DNA from: Anaerolineae bacterium
Lineage (GTDB): Bacteria > Chloroflexota > Anaerolineae > UBA4142 > SHND01
Reading direction: 5' to 3'
NCBI GenBank assembly: GCA_022072245.1
Contig: JAJVIA010000066.1
Span: 1-49,477 of the forward strand
Length of the DNA stretch: 49,477 bases
The notes under the pieces: model-generated
Told to the model about the DNA's origin: nothing
The model's database searches: none
What the model saw: the letters and a program-made list of their open reading frames with translations, nothing else
Made by a program: the position numbers and the translations under genes
Part shown: piece by piece, positions 24,307-32,194 of the stretch
Position numbering within the stretch: position 1 is the stretch's first letter
Layout of the letters: every line of letters starts with the position of its first letter

Positions 24307-24594
24307 ATGCAAAACAACCAACAAAGAATTCCAGAAATCGACATCCCCAACCAACCCCTCTGGCGAAACCAAGTCGGACCCTTCCGAGCCAGCATCTGGG
24401 AAAACCAACGAACCGCCAACGGAAAAACCTTCACCGTCCGAGAACTCTCCTTCTCGAAACGGTACCGAACCGAAAACGGCGAATACAAAGACACCACCAA
24501 ATACCAAGCCAACGACATCCCCAAAGCCATCCTCGCCCTCCAAAAAGCCTACGAACAACTCGTAAGCCCCGACGGAAACCAAGACAGCGAATAA
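24307..24594 (+). CDS. hypothetical protein, 95 aa
   Basis: Last gene of the ArdC module; ATG 24307 follows AAAGGTGA. The sequence has a beta-hairpin-like core (GPFRASIWENQRTANGKTF, FSKRYRTENGEY) and a C-terminal helix (DIPKAILALQKAYEQLV). I have a sense that similar small proteins are common next to plasmid-type genes in planctomycete-like genomes, but I cannot name a family. A terminator follows. Confidence 0.72.
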   Translation: MQNNQQRIPEIDIPNQPLWRNQVGPFRASIWENQRTANGKTFTVRELSFSKRYRTENGEYKDTTKYQANDIPKAILALQKAYEQLVSPDGNQDSE

Positions 24595-24630
24595 GGAAGC
24601 AAGGTGAGGAAAAGACACAAACCAGAAAAC

Positions 24631-24667
24631 GGGGACTCCAAAGCGAGCCCCCCACTCTTTTATTTTA
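24631..24667 (+). terminator. intrinsic terminator of the ArdC module
   Basis: GGGGACTC pairs with GAGCCCCC (one mismatch) across a short loop and is followed by TCTTTTATTTT. It lies 36 bases after the last stop of the module. Confidence 0.8.
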
Positions 24668-24709
24668 AATCCCGGATGAACACAGAAAGACACCGCGAAA
24701 AACCAGCGC

Positions 24710-24789
24710 GCGCCTCCAAGCCCCAAGGCCAGGAGGCGCCAGACAGACGACCCCCTACGGGCAGGCTCCCACGAAGACCGAGCCTGCCC
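24710..24789 (-). terminator. two consecutive hairpins downstream of the glycosidase-like gene
   Basis: GCGCCTCC/GGAGGCGC (24710-24739) and GGGCAGGCTC/GAGCCTGCCC (24759-24789, 11-nt loop) lie just past the stop of the minus-strand gene at 24803. There is no T-run, so they may stabilise the 3' end or block read-through between convergent units. Confidence 0.65.
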
Positions 24790-24802
24790 CTGATCCCTCC
24801 GA

Positions 24803-26890
24803 CTACTCGCTGCCCTCTAACTCCACACGCGCTGAAGCAATGCGGCACAACCGCCGATCCAGAAACAAACGAAAATCCGCCCCGCTATTCTGCCGCCCTC
24901 CCAGAAAGGGTAAATCTACCTCGAAGCCGAGGACGGTCCAGCCGCCCTCCTGCCTTCGCCAGGATGGGCGAACTGGACGATAGATATTCTCCACTGTCGC
25001 GGGGCCGCCTGCATCATACTGAAGCAAGACCCCATCCAGCGGCCCCTCCGACTGGAGCCGCACCTCCACGCGCATCCGGCGCGGACTCTCACGAAACGCC
25101 AAACGGTCGTCCACGTCCAGATAGAAATAACTGTTACGCTCCGGATTCACATTCGCAACACAATCCACACCCTGGAAGGCTTCACGGACAAACCCGCCAT
25201 CAGCCGGAGACTTCAACACCAGACCATCCACAGCCGAATCCTTACCAAACGCAATCGTCGCGACCCGCTCAGGGTCACTGAGCGCAAAACGATCCAACTC
25301 CTCCTTAACCCGAGCGATATTCGGTGATCCGGGCGCGGAAAACATCACAACCCAATCACCCCCATCCGGAGGCCTCAACACCGTCCTCACGGACGAGGTG
25401 GCGTTCGCCCCCGCCTGCCAACGCCCGGTCACCGGACTGACCCACAACAAGTCAAAAACCGGGACACAATCACGGAGGTCCAAAACGACCTCCTCATTCA
25501 CCGGCAAGTACAAAAACCCCCACGACCTATCATCGGCAAGCGCGAACGCCATCAAACGGGACTTGTCTTCGGGCTGGTTCAGGATCCTGCCAGGAGCAGG
25601 ATCCATCAGCCACCACGGAACCTGCCTGAGGATGCGGCCTACAAGCGCGACGTGGCCGCTTGACGGCGCATCCATCAACGCAAGCACATTCTCCTCCCAG
25701 GCGTACACCTCATTGATCCCCGCCGTGTAACCAACCGCACCAGAAAGAAAACTCAACCAAGCAGTCCGCCGAACATCAAAAGCACAACCCAAGTCACCCT
25801 CATAAATCGCCTCGCCATTCACAACCGGCTTACGACCCGGCAAGGCCAAGACCTCGGCGGGCATACCCACAGCCCGCGCCGACTGCTTGGCCGCATTCCC
25901 GCCATTGTGACCGCTCTGAAACATGTCAAACGAAAGCCAGTCCTCTGCGTGAAACTTTGGGCCGACACCGGTCCCCATGTGCATGGTGACCAGGCTGTCC
26001 GGAGCCGCCTCGCGCACCGCGCTCGCAGCCGCCAAAGTCTCCGCCTCATGAATCCCACTATCGAAACTAGGAGAAAAGACGACCTCGAACGAACCATACC
26101 GAGCCGCAACGTAACGGCTCAAAACAGCAACCTGTTCAGGAGAAGGATAACGGTAAGGCGTCTCCATCAAACCCACCATCAACACGACCAAACCCGAATC
26201 ATTAGCCAAGGCCAACTTCTTATCCAACTCACGGAAATAAACAGGATTCGGCAACGAAATATCCGGAAGGTTCGAAAGAAACGGCGCAACACCACTGCGC
26301 GAATGCTCAAGCGCCCATTCCGGCGCAATAGCCACCTGAAGGACCGAAAAACCCTTGGCCGCGCGGTTCCCAACGTACCGCTCCCACTCATCCGTGGTCG
26401 CGTGAACAGGCGCGGCCCAACACGTATCACCCAACCATAAAAAAGGCGTACTGTCCGAATGGACCTGGAACCGCCTGTCGTCCGAGACGCGCAAGAACCC
26501 GCGCGCCTGAAATAGATTACCGCCAGTTGCGGGTATGACCAGAACCGTCCCGGTCCGCTCATGCAATCCCTCGTTCGAGGAGTCCGAACAAGTCGTCCTC
26601 CAACGCCACTCACCCGCCGAAGGAAAAGCGCAGCGGAAAACAAACCGCCTCTCGCCATCCCAGAAACCAAGACCCTTCCGAACCTGCCCTTCCGGGCCAA
26701 CTGCCTCAAAACGCACCTCAACATCCACACACGGACTCGCATAATCGCGACCACTCACGAGAACATGCTCCCAACGCTCCCACACACCAACCACCACATC
26801 AGCCGTTGGAACAGCAGACACGGGCTCCACGGAAAAAACCGAAGCGGTCACAAGAGCCAGAAAAACCCAAACCAGTCTCACCATCATCAT
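24803..26890 (-). CDS. secreted DUF5060/DUF4038 glycoside-hydrolase-like protein
   Basis: 695 aa from the first of three ATGs at 26890 (GGAG ten bases upstream). A signal peptide (VWVFLALVTASVFSVEPVSA) is followed by a DUF5060 beta-sandwich (FRCAFPSAGEWRWRTTCSD) and a DUF4038 apiosidase-like TIM barrel starting at FLWLGDTCWAAPVHAT and including RAAKGFSVLQVAI. The last 140 residues form another beta domain, probably carbohydrate-binding. It would act outside the cytoplasm on plant-type polysaccharide. The coding strand runs against the A/C-rich bias of this region, giving unusually Gly/Val-rich, G/T-rich codons. Confidence 0.85.
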   Translation of the reverse strand: MMMVRLVWVFLALVTASVFSVEPVSAVPTADVVVGVWERWEHVLVSGRDYASPCVDVEVRFEAVGPEGQVRKGLGFWDGERRFVFRCAFPSAGEWRWRTTCSDSSNEGLHERTGTVLVIPATGGNLFQARGFLRVSDDRRFQVHSDSTPFLWLGDTCWAAPVHATTDEWERYVGNRAAKGFSVLQVAIAPEWALEHSRSGVAPFLSNLPDISLPNPVYFRELDKKLALANDSGLVVLMVGLMETPYRYPSPEQVAVLSRYVAARYGSFEVVFSPSFDSGIHEAETLAAASAVREAAPDSLVTMHMGTGVGPKFHAEDWLSFDMFQSGHNGGNAAKQSARAVGMPAEVLALPGRKPVVNGEAIYEGDLGCAFDVRRTAWLSFLSGAVGYTAGINEVYAWEENVLALMDAPSSGHVALVGRILRQVPWWLMDPAPGRILNQPEDKSRLMAFALADDRSWGFLYLPVNEEVVLDLRDCVPVFDLLWVSPVTGRWQAGANATSSVRTVLRPPDGGDWVVMFSAPGSPNIARVKEELDRFALSDPERVATIAFGKDSAVDGLVLKSPADGGFVREAFQGVDCVANVNPERNSYFYLDVDDRLAFRESPRRMRVEVRLQSEGPLDGVLLQYDAGGPATVENIYRPVRPSWRRQEGGWTVLGFEVDLPFLGGRQNSGADFRLFLDRRLCRIASARVELEGSE

Positions 26891-26953
26891 CAACAAGATA
26901 CTCCAGCAAGACCGCCCCGAAGTCAAAAGGAAAAGACCGCAACCAGGCACCTC

Positions 26954-26977
26954 CAGAGTTTACCACAGTAAACTCTG
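26954..26977. repeat. palindrome GAGTTTAC-N4-GTAAACTC, copy 1
   Basis: Ten-base arms around CACA. One of three related palindromes in 0.8 kb (others at 27162 and 27736), all between genes. The conserved arms and variable loop suggest a protein-binding site or an RNA hairpin with a selected stem. Confidence 0.8.
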
Positions 26978-27161
26978 AAGCACCGCCAACCAGGCCGCCG
27001 CCTCCCGGACCCAAGGCCCGGAAACCAACACGGCCCAACAGCCAACGGTTGTCCCGGCCCCAAGAGGACCAGGCCAACCAACCATCAACCGGACACGTCA
27101 CGCGCGCCCTTCCTCCAACCATGTTCAGAGGAGGGCCAAGGCGGACGCAAAAACCCGGCAA

Positions 27162-27183
27162 GGAGTTTACACCAGTAAACTCC
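27162..27183. repeat. palindrome GAGTTTAC-N4-GTAAACTC, copy 2
   Basis: Nine-base arms around ACCA. Copies 1 and 2 are each followed, about 90-100 bases later, by the same 18-base block GGTTGTCCCGGCCCCAAG (27047 and 27261), so a larger unit of about 210 bases is duplicated here. Confidence 0.8.
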
Positions 27184-27207
27184 CACAAGGCCCGCCAAAC
27201 TCAAACA

Positions 27208-27364
27208 GACGCTTCCGGGACCCAAAGATCCCGAAGCGTCCACAACCACGATACGAACAAGGTTGTCCCGGCCCCAAGGGCCAAGCCAACCCACACACCT
27301 ATGGAAATCAAATACCGTCACGACGACGGAAGCGGCTCTCTCCATCCAGAAAAGAGAGAGCCGC
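27208..27364 (+). other. two strong hairpins upstream of the 86-aa gene
   Basis: GACGCTTC-c-GGGA pairs with TCCC-GAAGCGTC (27208-27240), and GCGGCTCTCTC pairs with GAGAGAGCCGC (27332-27364). The 515-base gap 26891-27405 holds no convincing gene, only these and the palindromic repeats. Confidence 0.7.
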
Positions 27365-27405
27365 CCACGAACAAAAAGACTCTCAAACAAACGAAGGTGA
27401 AAAAC

Positions 27406-27666
27406 ATGAAAAACAACCAACCACTATCCGTAGCCCGGTTCACCGGAAAATGCGTCTGCGGAACAAACCTAGACATAGCCTACATCCAACCACACGGAGC
27501 ATTCTGGAACTGCTTCAAATGTTTTTACATCTATCCGAGAGCAGACCGAAAAACACGAACCCAATTCCTAAAACAGTTCATCAAAATAAGAAAGTCAGTC
27601 AAGGACCAATACGCCGTAAAATACAGCAAAGCACTCCTCAACAATAAAGAGGAACACCCGCCATAA
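27406..27666 (+). CDS. small cysteine-containing protein, 86 aa
   Basis: ATG 27406 has GAAGGTGA upstream, and the long in-frame extension before it is non-coding repeat DNA. The protein starts with a zinc-ribbon-like stretch (CVCGTNLDIAY, later NCFKCFYIYPR) and continues with a basic helix (TRTQFLKQFIKIRKSVK). It is probably a small nucleic-acid-binding protein of the mobile-type region. Family unknown. Confidence 0.65.
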   Translation: MKNNQPLSVARFTGKCVCGTNLDIAYIQPHGAFWNCFKCFYIYPRADRKTRTQFLKQFIKIRKSVKDQYAVKYSKALLNNKEEHPP

Positions 27667-27735
27667 ACACAACCACACAGGCCAACCCTCCCCCCTTTGT
27701 TGGGGAGGAGGAAACACGCGAGAAAAACCAGCAAC

Positions 27736-27753
27736 AGTTTACAGCAGTAAACT
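27736..27753. repeat. palindrome related to GAGTTTAC-N4-GTAAACTC, copy 3
   Basis: Seven-base arms AGTTTAC/GTAAACT around AGCA, 70 bases past the stop of the 86-aa gene. Confidence 0.75.
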
Positions 27754-27814
27754 CCCAGACCACTAACAACGAAATAAACGTAAAAAGCGCGGGCCTTGAG
27801 AATCCTTCACAAAA

Positions 27815-27880
27815 GGCGTTCTTCACGCCTAAAGGTTTATAAAGAGATTCGCTCGATCGCGAACTCCAATATAAACCTTT
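27815..27880. other. consecutive hairpins with an 11-bp outer stem
   Basis: GGCGT-TCTTC-ACGCC (27815-27829) is followed at once by AAAGGTTTATA (27831) paired with TATAAACCTTT (27870-27880). Inside that stem GAGATTCGC and GCGAACTC pair with one bulge, so nearly the whole 50 bases fold. It lies in the 436-base non-coding gap 27667-28102. Confidence 0.75.
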
Positions 27881-27996
27881 CCCCCCGCAACAAAAAAAGC
27901 GGAACGCGGGGGTCGGCTAAACGCAACCATAAAAGACCCGCGCACACAAAAAAGCACCAATCCCCGCCACCGACGTCAATTCCACCCAACCCCTCC

Positions 27997-28122
27997 TTGG
28001 TTAGTTCGTAAATCAATCCAATCCTCCAGGGACCTTCCCCACTGCAAGTTCCCCCCAATTTGAGGGAACTTGCCCCAAAAAGGCCCCTCGGAGGAAAAAA
28101 CAATGAAACACGAACTAACCAA
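27997..28122 (+). promoter_or_regulatory. structured leader of the 124-aa gene
   Basis: A 13-base element TTGGTTAGTTCGT (27997-28009) is perfectly complementary to codons 3-7 of the following gene (28110-28122). Between them lie a perfect 10-bp hairpin (GCAAGTTCCC, 28044-28073) and the GGAGG ribosome site. Pairing would enclose the ribosome site and start codon in a closed loop, so translation control is plausible. Confidence 0.6.
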
Positions 28123-28477
28123 CGAAGAAAAAGTAGAAAACGGCTTCGAAAGAATCGACGCCAACACCGAATGGATCGACACAGACCTCGCCATGGGAGG
28201 CATGATCGGCATCACCGAAAGCGAAGAACCCGGCAAGCAATACGGAGGACTCAGCCACATCGAACTCGCAAGACTCCAATTCGCAGCCGAACACCCTGAC
28301 CTCGCAGACCCCATCATAGCAAGCCTCCCCAAACGCCACTTCACCCTCAAAGGCGAAGCAGCACTCACCAAAAGACTCCGAGAAGAACTCCGGCGCGAAC
28401 AAGCACAACGCGCCGAACAACTCCGCCGAGTCATCCTTCCCGGAGGACAACTCAGCCTCAAAACATGGACCGGCTAA
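28103..28477 (+). CDS. hypothetical charged helical protein, 124 aa
   Basis: ATG 28103 is preceded by GGAGG; an in-frame ATG at 28070 lies inside the leader hairpin and is unlikely. The protein is acidic at the start, has a Gly-rich centre (MGGMIGITESEEPGKQYGG) and a highly charged C-terminal helix (RLREELRREQAQRAEQLRR). No family recognised. Its stop codon lies inside a stem-loop (28465-28489). Confidence 0.68.
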   Translation: MKHELTNEEKVENGFERIDANTEWIDTDLAMGGMIGITESEEPGKQYGGLSHIELARLQFAAEHPDLADPIIASLPKRHFTLKGEAALTKRLREELRREQAQRAEQLRRVILPGGQLSLKTWTG

Positions 28478-28978
28478 AAGCCAGTCCATTTCACCAAGGC
28501 GGGCAAGACCGGCCAAAGGCCTTAAAAGCCCGCCAACAAAACCAAGGCGCAAGGGCGGCCCCCCACTCCTCCAGGGGGGCCAAGCCCGCGCCAAGACCAC
28601 AGGCTCTCTCCCTAAAGGGACAGAGCCTACCGACGACATAACCCGAAAGTCAGCCAGAAAAAAAGGCTGACCGGGACAATTGAAAAACAACGACCAACAC
28701 CACAACAAAAAGAAAAATCACCGGGGAACGCGGTCCCCCTTTCCAGGGGAACCAGGCTACCCGGAACGAAGACACACCAGACAACCCAAGAGAACTAGAG
28801 CAGTCTAGCCAGACAAACCAACACCAAGAACAACTTTCCCCAAACCCCAAAGGGAGAACACAGCCCAAACGGCAACCCAGAGAGAAAACAATCACGAGAA
28901 ACCAACTAAACCTAACGGACGGAAACGAATGGCGGCTTCGCCGCACTATCAATCTTTCCGGGCCCTACCGGGCCCGGA
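28465..28978 (+). other. array of at least eight consecutive stem-loops
   Basis: Stems at 28465-28489, 28498-28534 (with a nested GGCC-AAA-GGCC), 28546-28592 (extended, core GGCCCCCC/GGGGGGCC), 28601-28628, 28642-28675, 28732-28753, 28932-28944 and 28957-28978 (TCCGGGCCC/GGGCCCGGA). They are separated by unpaired A/C-rich spacers. No ORF here is convincing. It may be a chain of terminators, a structured RNA or a recombination/origin-type region. Confidence 0.65.
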
Positions 28979-29462
28979 CGAAACGAAACGACGAACGACG
29001 ACGAACGAAACAACTAACAACCCAATTCCAAAAAGACCAAAAAAAGAAAAAACAAGGCGTGGAAATGGAAATGGGTCAGCACCTCAGACCCCAAGAATTA
29101 GCCCGGCTCCCCTCCAAGTTTTGAACGTGCCTGACATGAATCGTGAGCCTCCTTTCTCCCCTTACGGCAAGGAACCGGGGCGCTTGAAAATATCTACCGT
29201 GACAACCTCGACCGCCGCATCGAGGCGGCGTCCAGTGTGAGAAGCGGACGACGCTACGTGTTTGGATCCCACATACAATGACGACCGCACCATCATGGAA
29301 ACGAGCCTGCGGAACTTATCGAATGTGCAGAAGAGCAAGCGGGTGGGAAAGCTGGAGTCCGGGGAGGTTGCTTTTGGGGTACCGTTTCGAGTTCCATCCG
29401 CTTAACCTCCTGCGGATGGACGAGTTGTTCCACAATGACTGCTAAAACAACCTAGGTGCCAA
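28979..29462. other. gap without recognised gene
   Basis: The A/C-rich bias ends near 29110, after a short low-complexity run of GACGAACG-type units (28978-29010). From 29110 to 29462 composition is balanced and several short open stretches exist, but none has a start, ribosome site and familiar sequence. A decayed gene is possible; I cannot identify it. Confidence 0.5.
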
Positions 29463-31517
29463 ATGCGAAGAGCACGGTTTGGGTTGATCTATGTGATCTT
29501 TTGTCTCGTCTTTTGTCCAGACGCCGGTCAGACGATGGACGTCCACGTGGCAAGAGACGGGAACGATGCAAACCCGGGAACCGAGGAAGCGCCGTTGGCG
29601 AGTCTGACCGCAGCTCGAGATGCTCTCCGTGCTGCGAGGGCAGGTCTCCCGGCGAGTGCATTGGCCACCGTTTGGATTCATGACGGCGTTTATCCGTTGA
29701 CTGAGTCATTCGTTCTGGAAAAACAGGACAGCGGAACTAGCCAAGCGCTCATTCAGTTTCGAGCGAAGAACATTGGCAAGGTTCGCCTGATTGGAGGACG
29801 GACGATCCCCACCGACGCCTTTACGGAAATCACCCATGCCGAGACACTCACGCGTCTACCCAGCGTGGCGCACGAAGCCACACGCCGTGTCGATCTCGGG
29901 ATCCTGGGGATCACCGATCTTGGAACCTTCCCCGACATTTTCCGTGAACCTCAACCTCTGCCAGAACTCTTCTTCAACGGAAATAGAATGACTCTCGCGC
30001 AATGGCCCAATGAAGGTTGGGCGGAGATCGATACGATCATCGAGAGCGGACCCGCCCCTTGGCGAAATCATGAGTCCGACGCCATCGGAGTTTTCACATA
30101 CAAAGAGGACCACCCCGCAAGGTGGGACGGAGTCAAGGAACTCTGGCTGGAAGGTTACTGGTGTTTCGATTGGGCTTCCGAGACGATTCGCGTAAAGTCC
30201 GTAGACCCCAAAACCCGTCAGATCACTCTGGCCCTACAACATCCCTATGGCCTGGGGAGCGGAAATCCCGCAGCAAGGCGTTTTCGCGCAATCAACCTCC
30301 TGGAGGAATTGGATTCACCGAGAGAATATTTCATCGACCGCGAGGAAAAGGCGCTTTATTTCTGGCCACCCGCCCCGCTCACTGGCGCGGAGATTGTCTT
30401 ATCCATCCTCCGCGATCCGCTGATCGACATCCAAGGCGCCTCAAATCTGAAACTGATCGGGCTGGTTCTGGAATATTGCGCGGGGACGGCGGTAAGAGTT
30501 AAAGACGGCTCAAACATCACGGTCGCGGGGTGCGAGATTCGGAACGCAGGCCAGATCGGACTGTCGATCGAAGGCGGGTCCGGCCACACGGTCTTGAGTT
30601 GCGACATCCACCACACCGGAACGGACGGAATCCATGCCAGCGGCGGTGAAAGGAAAACGCTGACACCCTCGCACCACAGCATTGCGAACAACCATATCTT
30701 CCGTGTCTCGGAACGGATGCGCACGGGAGCCTACAACATTCGCCTGTGGGGAGTTGGAGTGTCGATCACGCACAATCACATCCACGACGCTCCCCATCAG
30801 GCCATCGGCGTATCCGGCAACGATCACCTGTTTGAATTTAACGACGTCCATCATGTGGGGATGGCTTCCGACGATTGCGGAGCATTCTACATGGGGCGCA
30901 ACCCCTCGGACCGCGGCACGATCATTCGTCACAACTACTGGCATGAAATCGGAAGCGACATGGCCCATGGTAGTTGCGCGATTTACTTCGATGATGGAGA
31001 TGGAGGCCAAAGGGTGGAAGGAAACGTCTTCTACAAAGCCTCGGGGGGAAATTTCGGAGCGGTGTTCAACCATGGCGGCCATGGAAACCGGGTCGAGAAC
31101 AACGTGTTCATCGAATGCTCCCGTGCGCTTGGCGCTGCTCCTTGGGGAGAGGCGCGCTGGCAGGAGTTCCTTGCTACGCCGGAATACCGGAAACTTTTCC
31201 TGGAAGAAGTCGACATCACCCGTCCCCCTTTTACCGAACGGTATCCAGAACTCGTCGGATTCCTAGACGGGAAAGGGGGGCTTCGCATGAACACCGCCGC
31301 TCGGAATGTTGGCGTGCGCTGTAAAAACTTTGTGAATGGGAACTGGGAACTCGACCAATGTATGGTCACCGAGGAGGATCCTGGTTTTGTCGATTACCAA
31401 CACGAAGATTTCAACCTCCGTGAAGACTCGGAGGTGTTCCAAAAGATTCCAGGTTTCGAACCGGTACCCTTTCAAAAGATCGGATTGTATGCAGATGAGT
31501 ATCGGGAACGCCGATAG
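29463..31517 (+). CDS. secreted right-handed parallel beta-helix protein
   Basis: A 684-aa protein with a signal peptide (FGLIYVIFCLVFCPDAG). It opens with VHVARDGNDANPGTEEAPLAS, the usual entry of pectate-lyase-like beta-helix proteins. From about residue 330 it shows repeated beta-helix coils (NLKLIGLVLEY, NITVAGCEIRNAG, HTVLSCDIHHTGTDG, THNHIHDAPHQAI, NRVENNVFIECSRAL). Such proteins bind or cleave polysaccharides; no catalytic set can be assigned by eye. AGGTG lies just before ATG 29463. Monocistronic; probably host chromosome rather than mobile cargo. Confidence 0.85.
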   Translation: MRRARFGLIYVIFCLVFCPDAGQTMDVHVARDGNDANPGTEEAPLASLTAARDALRAARAGLPASALATVWIHDGVYPLTESFVLEKQDSGTSQALIQFRAKNIGKVRLIGGRTIPTDAFTEITHAETLTRLPSVAHEATRRVDLGILGITDLGTFPDIFREPQPLPELFFNGNRMTLAQWPNEGWAEIDTIIESGPAPWRNHESDAIGVFTYKEDHPARWDGVKELWLEGYWCFDWASETIRVKSVDPKTRQITLALQHPYGLGSGNPAARRFRAINLLEELDSPREYFIDREEKALYFWPPAPLTGAEIVLSILRDPLIDIQGASNLKLIGLVLEYCAGTAVRVKDGSNITVAGCEIRNAGQIGLSIEGGSGHTVLSCDIHHTGTDGIHASGGERKTLTPSHHSIANNHIFRVSERMRTGAYNIRLWGVGVSITHNHIHDAPHQAIGVSGNDHLFEFNDVHHVGMASDDCGAFYMGRNPSDRGTIIRHNYWHEIGSDMAHGSCAIYFDDGDGGQRVEGNVFYKASGGNFGAVFNHGGHGNRVENNVFIECSRALGAAPWGEARWQEFLATPEYRKLFLEEVDITRPPFTERYPELVGFLDGKGGLRMNTAARNVGVRCKNFVNGNWELDQCMVTEEDPGFVDYQHEDFNLREDSEVFQKIPGFEPVPFQKIGLYADEYRERR

Positions 31518-32194
31518 AGGGAGTGTGTACGGCAACATCGACAAAAACGCTGACAAATCTGGTGACTGTGAAGGGAAGGGAATCTCGGCAACCATCCACA
31601 TTGCTGCAGATAGGCTGAATTCCAATCTTGGAATAATGACATCTGGGATTGGATGCCGGTGGCGTCGATGACCTGGATTTTTCTCAATGCAGTGTCTGGA
31701 CTTCCGGTTCACAAGAAACCAGATGTAGATGGCGATGCTGGGATTGCAAAAGTACCCCATTCCCCTCCCAAATCTTTATCTCTTCTCCGCGACTCCAACC
31801 TTGCATGAAACCTTTCGATAAACCACACCCCGACTCCTGGATCGAGCGACTCTGGCAGGCATACCTCTCCCCTCCCCGAGTGACGTATGACTACACATGT
31901 GAAACTATGCGTGACAATGAAGACAGCTGGAAAGGCGCAAATGTTATAAAGGCATCTTCCCGAACCGATCAAAATGATGTCCATGATTTCCAGATCGAGC
32001 GATCAAAGTAGGAGCTTTTTGTGGTCTCAGTCCAGCGAGAAATCGCGCCTTCTGAACCATTCGCTGAACGGACCTCGCTCAAGTCAAGAATCCCAGGGAG
32101 TTGAACTCTAGAGTCGTACTCCCGGCCAGGGCGTTCGACTCCACAGTAGTACGCCCTAGAAAAGCTTAAATACAGGCACCTCTTTCTCCCAGCC
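31518..32194 (+). promoter_or_regulatory. gene-poor gap ending in a TATA-type, near-leaderless promoter
   Basis: I see no supportable gene in these 677 bases. At 32127-32160 AGGGCGT and ACGCCCT form an inverted repeat, directly followed by AAAG-CTTAAATA centred about 27 bases before the recombinase ATG at 32195. That is the BRE/TATA spacing of archaeal promoters with leaderless transcripts, and no Shine-Dalgarno sequence precedes the ATG (TCTTTCTCCCAGCC). Confidence 0.5.

Noticed and set aside
26806-27405. Long in-frame extension upstream of the 86-aa gene
   Set aside because: It is Pro/Arg/Lys-rich translation of repeat DNA containing the palindromes and hairpins, and a good ribosome site supports ATG 27406.
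26954-28978. CRISPR array
   Set aside because: The repeats are few and short, with unequal spacing and differing loops; there are no regular spacers and no cas genes in the window.
31518-32011. Open stretches between the beta-helix gene and the second recombinase
   Set aside because: No familiar motif, poor ribosome sites and conflicting frames on both strands; not enough to call a gene or remnant.
32085-32160. tRNA-like look of sequence containing GTTCGACTCC upstream of the second recombinase
   Set aside because: The T-arm does not pair and no acceptor or anticodon stem could be built.
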